Shown here one piece after another: positions 42,731 through 53,175 of a DNA stretch of 64,000 nt. Both the position numbers and the translations under genes were made by a program. This DNA is from Panulirus ornatus (taxonomy: Eukaryota; Arthropoda; Malacostraca; Decapoda; Palinuridae): contig NC_092225.1 of the NCBI RefSeq assembly GCF_036320965.1, positions 53,493,868 to 53,557,867 of the forward strand, read 5' to 3'. The notes under the pieces are model-generated. The model did not search any database. It saw only the letters and a list, made by a program, of their open reading frames with translations, and was not told the origin of the DNA. How positions within the stretch are numbered: the first letter of the stretch is position 1; each line of letters begins with the position of its first letter.

Positions 42731-45328
42731 ATCCCTGGGGATAGGGGTGAAAGAATACTTCCCACGCATTCCTCGCGTGTCGTAGAAAGCGACTAGAGGG
42801 GACGGGAGCGGGGGGCCAGAAATCCTCCCCTCCTTGTATTTTTTTTTTTAACTTTCTGAAATGGGAAACAGAAGAAGGAGTCACGCGGGGAGTGCTCATC
42901 CTCCTCGAAGGCTCAGATTGGGGTGCCTAAATGTGTGTGGATGTAACCAAGATGTGAAAAAAGGAGAGATAGGTAGTATGTTTGAGGAAAGGAACCTGGA
43001 TGTTTTGGCTCTGAGTGAAACGAAGCTCAAGGGTAAAGGGGAAGAGTGGTTTGGGAATGTCTTGGGAGTAAAGTCAGGGGTTAGTGAGAGGACAAGAGCA
43101 AGGGAAGGAGTAGCAGTACTCCTGAAACAGGAGTTGTGGGAGTATGTGATAGAATGTAAGAAAGTAAATTCTCAATTAACATGGGTAAAACTGAAAGCTG
43201 ATGGAGAGAGATGGGTGATTATTGGTGCATATGCACCTGGGCATGAGAAGAAAGATCATGAGAGGCAAGTGTTTTGGGAGCAGCTGAATGAGTGTGGTAG
43301 TGGTTTTGATGCACAAGACCAGGTTATAGTGATGGGTGATTTGAATACAAAGGTGAGTAATGTGGCAGTTGAGGGAATAATTGGTATACATGGGGTGTTC
43401 AGTGTTGTAAATGGAAATGGTGAAGAGCTTGTAGATTTATGTGCTGAAAAAGGACTGATGATTGGGAATACCTGGTTTAAAAAGCGAGATATACATAAGT
43501 GAGAAGGAGATGGAGTGAGTATTTTGAAGGTTTGTTGAATGTGTTTGATGACAGAGTGGCAGATATAGGGTGTTTTGGTCGAGGTGGTGTGCAAAGTGAG
43601 AGGGTTAGGGAAAATGATTTGGAAAACAGAGAAGAGGTAGTAAAAGCTTTGCGGAAGATGAAAGCCGGCAAGGCAGCAGGTTTGGATGGTATTGCAGTGG
43701 AATTTATTAAAAAAGGGGGTGACTGTATTGTTGACTGGTTGGTAAGGTTATTTAATGTATGTATGACTCATGGTGAGGTGCCTGAGGATTGGCGAAATGC
43801 GTGCATAGTGCCATTGTACAAAGGCAAAGGGGATAAGAGTGAGTGCTCAAATTACAGAGGTATAAGTTTGTTGAGTATTCCTGGTAAATCATATGGGAGG
43901 GTATTGATTGAGAGGGTGAAGGCATGTACAGAGCATCAGACTGGGGAAGAGCAGTGTGGTTTCAGAAGTGGTAGAGGATGTGTGGATCAGGTGTTTGCTT
44001 TGAAGAATGTATGTGAGAAATACTTAGAAAAGCAAATGGATTTGTATGTAGCATTTATGGATCTGGAGAAGGCATATGATAGAGTTGATAGAGATGCTCT
44101 GTGGAAGGTATTAAGAATATATGGTGTGGGAGGCAAGTTGTTAGAAGCAGTGAAAAGTTTTATCGAGGATGTAAGGCATGTGTACGTGTAGGAAGAGAGG
44201 AAGGTGATTGGTTCTCAGTAAATGTAGGTTTGCGGCAGGGGTGTGTGATGTCTCCATGGTTGTTTAATTTGTTTATGGATGGGGTTGTTAGGGAGGTGAA
44301 TGCAAGAGTTTTGGAAAGAGGGGCAAGTACGAAGTCTGTTGGGGATGAGAGAGCTTGGGAAGTGAGTCAGTTGTTGTTCGCTGATGATACAGCGCTGGTG
44401 GCTGATTCATGTGAGAAACTGCAGAAGCTGGTGACTGAGTTTGGTAAAGTGTGTGAAAGAAGAAAGTTAAGAGTAAATGTGAATAAGAGCAAGGTTATTA
44501 GGTACAGTAGGGTTGAGGGTCAAGTTAATTGGGAGGTGAGTTTGAATGGAGAAAAACTGGAGGAAGTGAAGTGTTTTAGATATCTGGGAGTGGATCTGGC
44601 AGCGGATGGAACCATGGAAGCGGAAGTGGAGCATAGGGTGGGGGAGGGAGCGAAAATTCTGGGAGCCTTGAAGAATGTGTGGAAGTCGAGAACATTATCT
44701 CAGAAAGCAAAAATGGGTATGTTTGAAGGAATAGTGGTTCCAACAATGTTGTATGGTTGCGAGGCGTGGGCTATGGATAGAGTTGTGCGCAGGAGGATGG
44801 ATGTGCTGGAAATGAGATGTTTGAGGACAATGTGTGGTGTGAGGTGGTTTGATCGAGTAAGTAACGTAAGGGTAAGAGAGATGTGTGGAAATAAAAAGAG
44901 CGTGGTTGAGAGAGCAGAAGAGGGTGTTTTGAAATGGTTTGGGCACATGGAGAGAATGAGTGAGGAAAGATTGACCAAGAGGATAGATGTGTTGGAGGTG
45001 GAGGGAACGAGGAGAAGAGGGACCCCAAATTGGAGGTGGAAAGATGGAGTGAAAAAGATTTTGTGTGATCGGGGCCTGAACATGCAGGAGGGTGAAAGGA
45101 GGGCAAGGAATAGAGTGAATTGGAGCGATGTGGTATACCGGGGTTGACGTGCTGTCAGTGGATTGAATCAAGGCATGTGAAGCGTCTGGGGTAAACCATG
45201 GAAAGCTGTGTAGGTATGTATATTTGCGTGTGTGGACGTATGTATATACATGTGTATGGGGGTGGGTTGGGCCATTTCTTTCGTCTGTTTCCTTGCGCTA
45301 CCTCGCAAACGCGGGAGACAGCGACAAA
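42731..45328 (+). mobile_element. LINE-A copy 17: 5'-complete, with internal deletion
   Basis: Begins ATCCCTGGGGATAGGGGTG. The 5' UTR of about 130 bp leads to the only clear start codon in the window (ATG at 42861). The endonuclease is open to 43502, where about 710 bp (endonuclease end, linker) are missing between CATAAGT and GAGAAGGAG. RT is open from 43499 to 44191, with a 1-nt loss at about 44160 (AGTTTTATCG instead of AGTTTTTATCG), then 44101-45147 to the end of the ORF. Short-type 3' UTR, terminal module and A-tail at 45328-45340. Confidence 0.9.
42861..43502 (+). pseudogene. LINE-A ORF start and endonuclease (213 aa)
   Basis: Best evidence for the natural start: MGNRRRSHAGSAHPPRRL leads directly into RLGCLNVCG, the first endonuclease strand (catalytic Asn). 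Then come LALSETKLKGKG (Glu, about residue 52), VIIGAYAPGHEKKDH (about 114), VMGDLNTKVSN (about 150) and NGEELVDLCAEKGLMIGNTW. In other copies the ATG is AGG or AAG. A short basic N-terminus and no separate ORF1 fit the RTE-like plan. Ends at TGA created by the internal deletion. Confidence 0.85.
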
Positions 45329-45340
45329 GAAAAAAAAAAA

Positions 45341-45342
45341 TA

Positions 45343-45412
<70 letters not shown>
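45341..45412. repeat. (TA)n microsatellite, about 70 bp, at a LINE-LINE junction
   Basis: Lies between the A-tail of copy 17 and the truncated 5' end of copy 18. Confidence 0.92.
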
Positions 45413-45416
<4 letters not shown>

Positions 45417-47812
45417 GAAGATTTGTATGGGTTTTCACAAAAGAAGAGTGAATGTTGGGGTGAAGAGGGTGGTGAGAGTAAGTGAGCTTCGGAAGGAGAC
45501 TTGTGTGAGGAAGTACCAGGAGAGACTGAGTACAGAATGGAATAAGGTGAGAACAATGGAAGTAAGGGGAGTGGGGGAGGTATGGGATGTATTTAGGGAA
45601 TCAGTGATGGATTGCGCAAAAGATGCTTGTGGCATGAGAAGAGTGGGAGGTGGGTTGATTAGAAAGGGTAGTGAGTGGTGGGATGAAGAAATAAGATTAT
45701 TAGTGAAAGAGAAGAGAGAGGTATTTGGACGATTTTTGCAGGGAAAAAATGCAATTGAGTGGGAGATGTATAAAAGAAAGAGACAGGAGGTCAAGAGAAA
45801 GGTGCAAGAGGTGAAAAAGAGGGCAAATGAGAGTTGGGGTGAGAGAGTATCATTAAATTTTAGGGAGAATAAAAAGATGTTCTGGAAGGAGGTAAATAAA
45901 GTGGGTAAGACAAGGGAGTAAATGGGAACTTCAGTGAAGGGCGCAAATGGGAAGGTGATAACAAGTAGTGGTGATGTGAGAAGGAGATGGAGTGAGTATT
46001 TTGAAGGTTCGTTGAATGTGTTTGATGACAGAGTGGCAGATATAGGGTGTTTTGGTCGAGGTGGTGTGCAAAGTGAGAGGGTTAGGGAAAATGATTTGGT
46101 AAACAGAGAAGAGGTAGTAAAAGCTTTGTGGAAGATGAAAGCCGGCAAGGCAACAGGTTTGGATGGTATTGCAGTGGAATTTATTAAAAAAGGGGGTGAC
46201 AGTATTATTGACTGGTTGGTAAGGTTAGTTAATGTATGTATGACTCATGGTGAGGTGCCTGAGGATTGGCAGAATGCGTGCATAGTGCCATTGTACAAAG
46301 GCAAAGGGGATAAGAGTGAGTGCTCAAATTACAGAGGTATAAGTTTGTTGAGTATTCCTGGTAAATTATATGGGAGGGTATTGATTGAGAGGGTGAAGGC
46401 ATGTACAGAGCATCAGATTGGGGAAGAGCAGTGTGGTTTCAGAAGTGGTAGAGGATGTGTGGATCAGGTGTTTGCTTTGAAGAATGTATGTGAGAAATAC
46501 TTAGAAAAGCAAATGGAATTGTATGTAGCATTTATGGATCTGGAGAAGGCATATGATAGAGTTGATAGAGATGCTCTGTGGAAGGTATTAAGAATATATG
46601 GTGTGGGAGGGAAGTTGTTAGAAGCAGTGAAAAGTTTTTATCGAGGATGTAAGGCATGTGTACATGTAGGAAGAGAGGAAAGCGTTTGGTTCTCAGTGAA
46701 TGTAGGTTTGCGGCAGGGGTGTGTGATGTCTCCATGGTTGTTTAATTTGTTTATGGATGGGGTTGTTAGGGAGGTAAATGCAAGAGTTTTGGAAAGAGGG
46801 GCAAGTATGAAGTCTGTTGGGGATGAGAGAGCTTGGGAAGTGAGTCAGTTGTTGTTCACTGATGATACAGTGCTGGTGGCTGATTCATGTGAGAAACTGC
46901 AGAAGCTGGTGACTGAGTTTGGTAAAGTGTGTGAAAGAAGAAAGTTAAGAGTAAATGTGAATAAGAGCAAGGTTATTAGGTACAGTAGGGGTGAGGGTCA
47001 AGTCAATTGGGAGGTGAGTTTGAATGGAGAAAAACTGGAGGAAGTGAAGTGTTTTAGATATCTGGGAGTGGATCTGTCAGCGGATGGAACCATGGAAGCG
47101 GAAGTGGATCATAGGGTGGGGGAGGGGGCGAAAATTTTGGGAGCCTTGAAAAATGTGTGGAAGTCGAGAACATTATCTCGGAAAGCAAAAATGGGTATGT
47201 TTGAGGGAATAGTGGTTCCAACAATGTTGTATGGTTGCGAGGCGTGGGCTATGGATAGAGATGTGCGCAGGAGGATGGATGTGCTGGAAATGAGATGTTT
47301 GAGGACAATGTGTGGTGTGAGGTGGTTTGATCGAGTAAGTAACGTAAGGGTAAGAGAGATGTGTGGAAATAAAAAGAGCGTGGTTGAGAGAGCAGAAGAG
47401 GGTGTTTTGAAATGGTTTGGGCACATGGAGAGAATGAGTGAGGAGAGATTGACCAAGAGGATATATGTGTCGGAGGTGGAGGGAACGAGGAGAAGAGGGA
47501 GACCAAATTGGAGGTGGAAAGATGGAGTGAAAAAGATTTTGTGTGATCGGGGCCTGAACATGCAGGAGGGTGAAAGGAGGGCAAGAAATAGAGTGAATTG
47601 GTGTCATGTGGTATACAGGGGTTGACGTGCTGTCAGTGGATTGAAGCAAGGCATGTGAAGCGTCTGGGGTAAACCATGGAAAGCTGTGTAGGTATGTATA
47701 TTTGCGTGTGTGGACGTGTGTATGTACATGTGTATGGGGGGGGGGGTTGGGCCATTTCTTTCGTCTGTTTCCTTGCGCTACCTCGCAAACGCGGGAGACA
47801 GCGACAAAGTAT

Positions 47813-47828
<16 letters not shown>
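45413..47828 (+). mobile_element. LINE-A copy 18, 5'-truncated; first unit of a 2.46-kb tandem pair
   Basis: Starts at GGGTGAAGATTTGTATGGG, just after the endonuclease SDH block. The linker is open to a TAA at 45919-45921 (CAA or GAGCAA in others), then 567 codons of RT plus C-terminal arm. Short 3' UTR, terminal module, A-run. It shares its start point, the TAA, GTGGGTAAGACAAGG and FTDDTVL with copy 19. Confidence 0.9.
45922..47625 (+). pseudogene. LINE-A reverse transcriptase and C-terminal arm (567 aa, open frame)
   Basis: RT blocks: ATGLDGIAVEFIKKGG (about residue 77), SECSNYRGISLLSIPGKLYG (about 132), motif A AFMDLEKAYDRVDRD (about 205), motif B RQGCVMSPWLFNLF (about 263), motif C LLFTDDTVLVADS (about 311) with both Asp kept, FRYLGVDLSADG, and the arm RRRGRPNWRWKDGVKKIL (about 524). 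Ala to Thr before the Asp pair also occurs in copies 14 and 19. The intact frame suggests a recent insertion, but the 5' part is absent. Confidence 0.87.

Positions 47829-47870
<42 letters not shown>
47829..47870. repeat. (TA)n microsatellite, about 42 bp, at a LINE-LINE junction
   Basis: Separates the A-tail of copy 18 from the start of copy 19. Same arrangement as 45341-45412 but shorter. Confidence 0.92.
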
Positions 47871-47874
<4 letters not shown>

Positions 47875-49548
47875 GAAGATTTGTATGGGTTTTCACAAAA
47901 GAAGAGTGAATGTTGGGGTGAAGAGGGTGGTGAGAGTAAGTGAGCTTGGGAAGGAGACTTGTGTGAGGAAGTACCAGGAGAGACTGAGTACAGAATGGAA
48001 TAAGGTGAGAACAATGGAAGTAAGGGGAGTGGGGGAGGTATGGGATGTATTTAGGGAATCAGTGATGGATTGCACAAAAGATGCTTGTGGCATGAGAAGA
48101 GTGGGAGGTGGGTTGATTAGAAAGGGTAGTGAGTGGTGGGATGAAGAAATAAGATTATTAGTGAAAGAGAAGAGAGGTATTTGGATGATTTTTGCAGGGA
48201 AAAAATGCAATTGAGTGGGAGATGTATAAAAGAAAGAGACAGGAGGTCAAGAGAAAGGTGCAAGAGGTGAAAAAGAGGGCAAATGAGAGTTGGGGTGAGA
48301 GAGTATCATTAAATTTTAGGGAGAATAAAAAGATGTTCTGGAAGGAGGTAAATAAAGTGGGTAAGACAAGGGAGTAAATGGGAACTTCAGTGAAGGGCGC
48401 AAATGGGAAGGTGATAACAAGTAGTGGTGATGTGAGAAGGAGATGGAGTGAGTATTTTGAAGGTTTGTTGAATGTGTTTGATGACAGAGTGGCAGATATA
48501 GGGTGTTATGATTGAGGTGGTGTGCAAAGTGAGAGGGTTAGGGAAAATGATTTGGTGAACAGAGAAGAGGTAGTAAAAGCTTTGTGGAAGATGAAAGCCG
48601 GCAAGGCAACAGGTTTGGATGGTATTGCAGTGGAATTTATTAAAAAAGGGGGTGACTGTATTATTGACTGGTTGGTAAGGTTATTTAATGTATGTATGAC
48701 TCATGGTGAGGTGCCTGAGGATTGGCAGAATGCGTGCATAGTGCCATTGTACAAAGGCAAAGGGGATAAGAGTGAGTGCTCAAATTACAGAGGTATAAGT
48801 TTGTTGAGTATTCCTGGTAAATTATATGGGAGGGTATTGATTGAGAGGGTGAAGGCATGTACAGAGCATCAGATTGGGGAAGAGCAGTGTGGTTTCAGAA
48901 GTGGTAGAGGATGTGTGGATCAGGTGTTTGCTTTGAAGAATGTATGTGAGAAATACTTATAAAAGCAAATGGAATTGTATGTAGCATTTATGGATCTGGA
49001 GAAGGCATATGATAGAGTTGATAGAGATGCTCTGTGGAAGGTATTAAGGATATATGGTGTGGGAGGCAAGTTGTTAGAAGCAGTGAAAAGTTTTTATCGA
49101 GGATGTAAGGCATGTGTACATGTAGGAAGAGAGGAAAGCGTTTGGTTCTCAGTGAATGTAGGTTTGCGGCAGGGGTGTGTGATGTCTCCATGGTTGTTTA
49201 ATTTGTTTATGGATGGGGTTGTTAGGGAGGTGAATGCAAGAGTTTTGGAAAGAGGGGCAAGTATGAAGTCTGTTGGGGATGAGAGAGCTTGGGAAGTGAG
49301 TCAGTTGTTGTTCACTGATGATACAGTGCTGGTGGCTGATTCATGTGAGAAACTGTAGAAGCTGTTGACTGAGTTTGATAAAGTGTGTGAAAGAAGAAAG
49401 TTAAGAGTAAATGTGAATAAGAGCAAGGTTATTAGGTATGTATATTTGCGTGTGTGGACGTATGTATATACATGTGTATGGGGGTGGGTTGGGCCATTTC
49501 TTTCGTCTGTTTCCTTGCGCTACCTCGCAAACACGGGAGACCAGCAAA

Positions 49549-49550
<2 letters not shown>
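47871..49550 (+). mobile_element. LINE-A copy 19, second tandem unit with 3' internal deletion
   Basis: Starts at exactly the same LINE position as copy 18, 2458 bp downstream, and shares its private changes (GGAGTAAATGGG stop, FTDDTVL). It has its own stops (about 48514, 48958, 49354). At about 49437 GTTATTAGGTA is joined to TGTATATTTGCGTG of the 3' UTR through AGGTA microhomology, deleting the last part of the ORF. Ends with the terminal module (CAAACACGGGAGAC) and a short A-run. Confidence 0.9.

Positions 49551-49600
<50 letters not shown>
49551..49600. repeat. (AT)n microsatellite at a tail-to-tail LINE junction
   Basis: About 50 bp of AT between the 3' ends of copy 19 (plus) and copy 20 (minus). 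Confidence 0.92.
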
Positions 49601-49603
<3 letters not shown>

Positions 49604-50739
49604 TTTTTTTATTATACTTTGTCGCTGTCTCCCGCGTTTGCGAGGTAGCGCAAGGAAACAGATGAAAGAAATGGCCCAACCCCCCCCCATACACATGTAT
49701 ATACATACGTCCACACACGCAAATATACATACCTACACAGCTTTCCATGGTTTACCCCAGATGCTTCACATGCCCTGATTCAATCCACTGACAGCACGTC
49801 AACCCCGGTATACCACATCGCTCCAATTCACTCTATTCCTTGCCCTCCTTTCACCCTCCTGCATGTTCAGGCCCCGATCACACAAAATCTTTTTCACTCC
49901 ATCTTTCCACCTCCAATTTGGTCTCCCTCTTCTCCTCGTTCCCTCCACCTCCGACACATATATCCTCTTGGTCAATCTTTCCTCACTCATTCTCTCCATG
50001 TGCCCAAACCATTTCAAAACACCCTCTTCTGCTCTCTCAACCATGCTCTTTTTATTTCCATACATCTCTCTTACCCTTACGTTACTCACTCGATCAAACC
50101 ACCTCACACCACACATTGTCCTCAAACATCTCATTTCCAGCACATCCATCCTCCTGCGCACAACTCTATCCATAGCCCACGCCTCGCAACCATACAACAT
50201 TGTTGGAACCACTATTCCTTCAAACATACCCATTTTTGCTTTCCGAGATAATGTTCTCGACTTCCACACATTCTTCAAGGCCCCCAGAATTTTCGCCCCC
50301 TCCCCCACCCTATGATCCACTTCCGCTTCCACGGTTCCATCTGCTGCCAGATCCACTCCCAGATATCTAAAACACTTCACTTCCTCCGGTTTTTCTCCAT
50401 TCAAACTCACCTCCTAACTGACTTGACCCTCAACCCTACTGTACCTAATAACCTTGCTCTTATTCACATTTACTCTTAACTTTCTTCTTCCACACACTTT
50501 ACCAAACTCAGTCACCAGCTTCTGCAGTTTCTCACATGAATCAGCCACCAGCGCTGTATCATCAGCGAACAACAACTGACTCACTTCCCAAGCTCTCTCA
50601 TCCCCAACAGACTTCATACTTGCCCCTCTTTCCAAAACTCTTGTATTTACCTCCCTAACAACCCCATCCATAAACAAATTAAACAACCATGGAGACATCA
50701 CACACCCCTGCCGCAAACCTACATTCACTGAGAACCAAT

Positions 50740-50742
<3 letters not shown>
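49601..50742 (-). mobile_element. LINE-A copy 20, minus strand, 5'-truncated
   Basis: From the SDWFSVNVGLRQGCVMSPW codons (about 50730) through LLFADDTALVADS (about 50560) and the arm RRRGRPNWRWKDGVKKIL (about 49925) to a short-type 3' UTR and tail. Frames are 50728-50414 and 50410-49799; one stop (TAG) separates them at about 50411. Its 5' end stops at an (AT)n tract. Very similar to copies 17-19. Confidence 0.9.

Positions 50743-50796
<54 letters not shown>
50743..50796. repeat. (AT)n microsatellite
   Basis: Joins the 5' end of LINE-A copy 20 to the 5' end of SINE-like element 4. Confidence 0.92.
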
Positions 50797-50802
<6 letters not shown>

Positions 50803-51041
50803 GGGGATAGGGGAGAAAGAATACTTCCCACGTATTCCCTGCGTGTCATAGAAGGCGACTAAAAGGGGAGGGAGCGGTTGGCTGGAAATCCTCTCCTTTC
50901 TTGTTTTTTTTTAATTTTCCAAAAGAAGGAACAGAGAAGGGGGTCAGGTGAGGATATTCCCTCTAAGGCCCAGTTCTCTGTTCTTAAGGCTACCTCGCTA
51001 ACGCGGGAAATGGCAAATAGTATGAAAAAAAAAAAAAAAAA

Positions 51042-51042
<1 letters not shown>
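50797..51042 (+). mobile_element. SINE-like element 4, complete
   Basis: ATCCCTGGGGATAGGGGAGA at the start, GGCTGGAAATCCTCTCC, a T-run, AAGGAACAGAGAAGGGGGTC, CTAAGGCCCAGTTCTCTG, CTACCTCGCTAACGCGGG, AAATGGCAAATAGTATG and a long A-run. (AT)n lies on both sides, so its target-site duplication cannot be resolved. Confidence 0.88.

Positions 51043-51043
<1 letters not shown>

Positions 51044-51110
<67 letters not shown>
51044..51110. repeat. (AT)n microsatellite
   Basis: About 66 bp directly after the A-tail of SINE-like element 4. Confidence 0.92.
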
Positions 51111-51112
<2 letters not shown>

Positions 51113-51369
51113 TACATATATATTGTAATGGTAAGTGTAGTAAACGACCAGGGAGGTTTATTACCAGTACTATCCACCTGGGTATTGGGAGGGTTAGTGT
51201 TGGTTGCATAGTAAGCCAGCACTGCAATGGTTGTCAAGCTGCACTCCTCTGATCCAGGAAGCTGTCTTTCCTTTCTGTCACACATGTGGACTACTGGCAT
51301 TCTGTTCACAAACATACAATCTTTCCTTGTTACACATAACACTTGACAACACTTAACTCACGTAGATCA

Positions 51370-51715
51370 TTTATAACCCTAGATTTTCCTGCAGTGAGCA
51401 CTATGTGCTAGCCCACCCCTTTAGCAAAATGGTGGGAGCAGTATACTGAAATAGTGGGTAGTAACATTTAGGAGGGAGCATTATGAAGTAGTAGGCTGGA
51501 GCATTAAATAGACACATTAGGCAATAGTAGTCAGTAGGAACATTAGGTAGAAGCCTCTGCAAACACTGCACTAGAGTTGCTCTCTGCCAGTGGCCTGTTA
51601 AGAATGAGGCACTAGAGGATAAGAAGTGGCACTGGAGTTCACCAGTTATGGAGACTCTTGCAGTGGTCACCCCCTTGAGCGAGTCCCAGTTGGAACAGGC
51701 ATCAAAGCTATAGAC
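51370..51715 (-). repeat. Dispersed repeat family 2, copy b (inverted relative to copy a)
   Basis: The minus strand reads TTTGATGCCTGTTCC, GAGTCTCCATAACTGGTGAA, ACAGGCCACTGGCAGAG, a run of CTAATG(T/C)TCC-like units, then CCATTTTGCTAAAGGGG. It matches 37650-38015. Confidence 0.7.
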
Positions 51716-52972
51716 AGAGACCATGCTTTCTCCTTGTATCATTACACTCAGCACTATCACCTCAATGCTTCTTTGTCTTTCTTAACAGGGCATAATACAG
51801 GCTAATCCATAGAAAACGAGAAAAGCATGGAGCAAGACCACTTCAGATTCAAGCAGTACAAGTAATGAAGAAGTGTTTGCATGGAAAAAGGAACTATAAT
51901 CTTTGTAAACTCACACACCAATCTGGCAAGAATCTTATAACAGGAAGGCATTCCTACATTGGATCTTTTCAGACTATAGATATTTGAACTGCATATCCTC
52001 TACTATCTCATATAATCTCTAGTTTGGCAATTCTAATGGGAATAATGTAGTAACAATCAAAAAGGTGTAAAAACTGGTAAGAGGCATACACTTAAGTACT
52101 CATAAATAGAAATTTCAACTACAAGGTGGCAGATGTGTTAAATTGGGTTCCACACATATTTCAAACATAAAGATATTCAAATATACACACAGAAAACGGC
52201 ACAGTAAAGATTAGGTAGACAAAAGCATAACTGATCAGTGTCTGCTTCCAAAGAATGTGACAGATCTAAAAGCAGTCTGTGAATGGAAGGCAGAACAATA
52301 ATAATATTCCATATGAAAAAATAATCAAATGTAGAAAGTGCAGAGATTATGTATGTGATGGAAAATCTGAGAATGACTGATAGAACTATGTACAAACAGT
52401 AGTGTCCTACCCCAGAGGAAAGTTATACAGTAGTTCGATGGTAAGTTCTTATGAGCAGTTGAAGTGATTGCCACAGAGTGGCCCAAAATTCCTTTACGCT
52501 CATGGTACACGCTTCTCCAAAAAGAAACAAGAGTATACATGTGGATGCCCTGAAGTGTACTTCTACACATTACTGGGAATCACAATATTATTTTGAGTTA
52601 ACACTTTAAAGCATCTGAAAATTCAGCAGTTGAGTGTCAGTTTTTGAAACAAACCAACATGCTTAGCTTTAACTACTAGCAGGGAATACTGAATAAACTA
52701 TGTAGGAAATGACTGCTTAATACAAAGCTAATGACAGCAAAATCAATGTCTAAAATGAGAAAACTGTTTTTGAAAATCTTATCTGGGTAAGGGCATGACT
52801 ATAAAAAGTATCTTTAAATAGTCTTGCATGATTCATTCCACTTTTATCACAGTAAAGCAGAAGAGTATGGCAGGAAATAAAAGTATTTATATCTGAATAT
52901 TAACATTAATTCTATAATATTTCACTGTATGCGGTAAATTACTACAAACCAACAATATTTGTATAGACTCAC
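51716..52972. other. Intronic sequence next to host exon 1, nothing recognised
   Basis: AT-rich; contains no repeat family I can name. Part of the 21.3-kb intron. Confidence 0.45.
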
Positions 52973-53175
52973 ACTACCCCTCTTCACTTCCAATTCGTCA
53001 TCGACGCAAGGTGTAAAATCATGAAGGACCACCATCTTGCTGTCTGGTGAGAGGCCCGCCTCCTTCTCCAAGCCAACCCGCACCAGCGTCTCTATGGAAG
53101 CAGAGCCTGTGATGCGACCAAGGCCAGGAGCGCGTACCACCTTCTCCTCCCCCTCTGAGACATACCCCCCAGACC
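52973..53175 (-). CDS. Host gene exon 1 of those visible: linker and N-terminal half of an SH3 domain
   Basis: Coding exon of a host gene read on the minus strand. The acceptor is a pyrimidine-rich stretch ending CCTCAG before 53175; the donor is GTGAGT just below 52973. The 203 nt hold 2 nt of a split codon plus 67 open codons and end in phase 0. The peptide starts Gly/Glu-rich (SGGYVSEGEEK) and ends with MVVLHDFTP...DDELEVKRGS. That is the ALYDY-type first strand and the RT loop of an SH3 domain (a proline-rich peptide-binding module of signalling and cytoskeletal proteins). The rest of the domain lies in the next exon at 31.6 kb. The exon is more G+C-rich than its surroundings. Because it opens with an acceptor and a split codon, at least one more exon lies upstream; I did not find it in 53-64 kb. 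Confidence 0.82.

Noticed and set aside
45232..45420. Frames with (Tyr-Ile)n runs
   Set aside because: Translation of the (TA)n microsatellite joined to LINE sequence.
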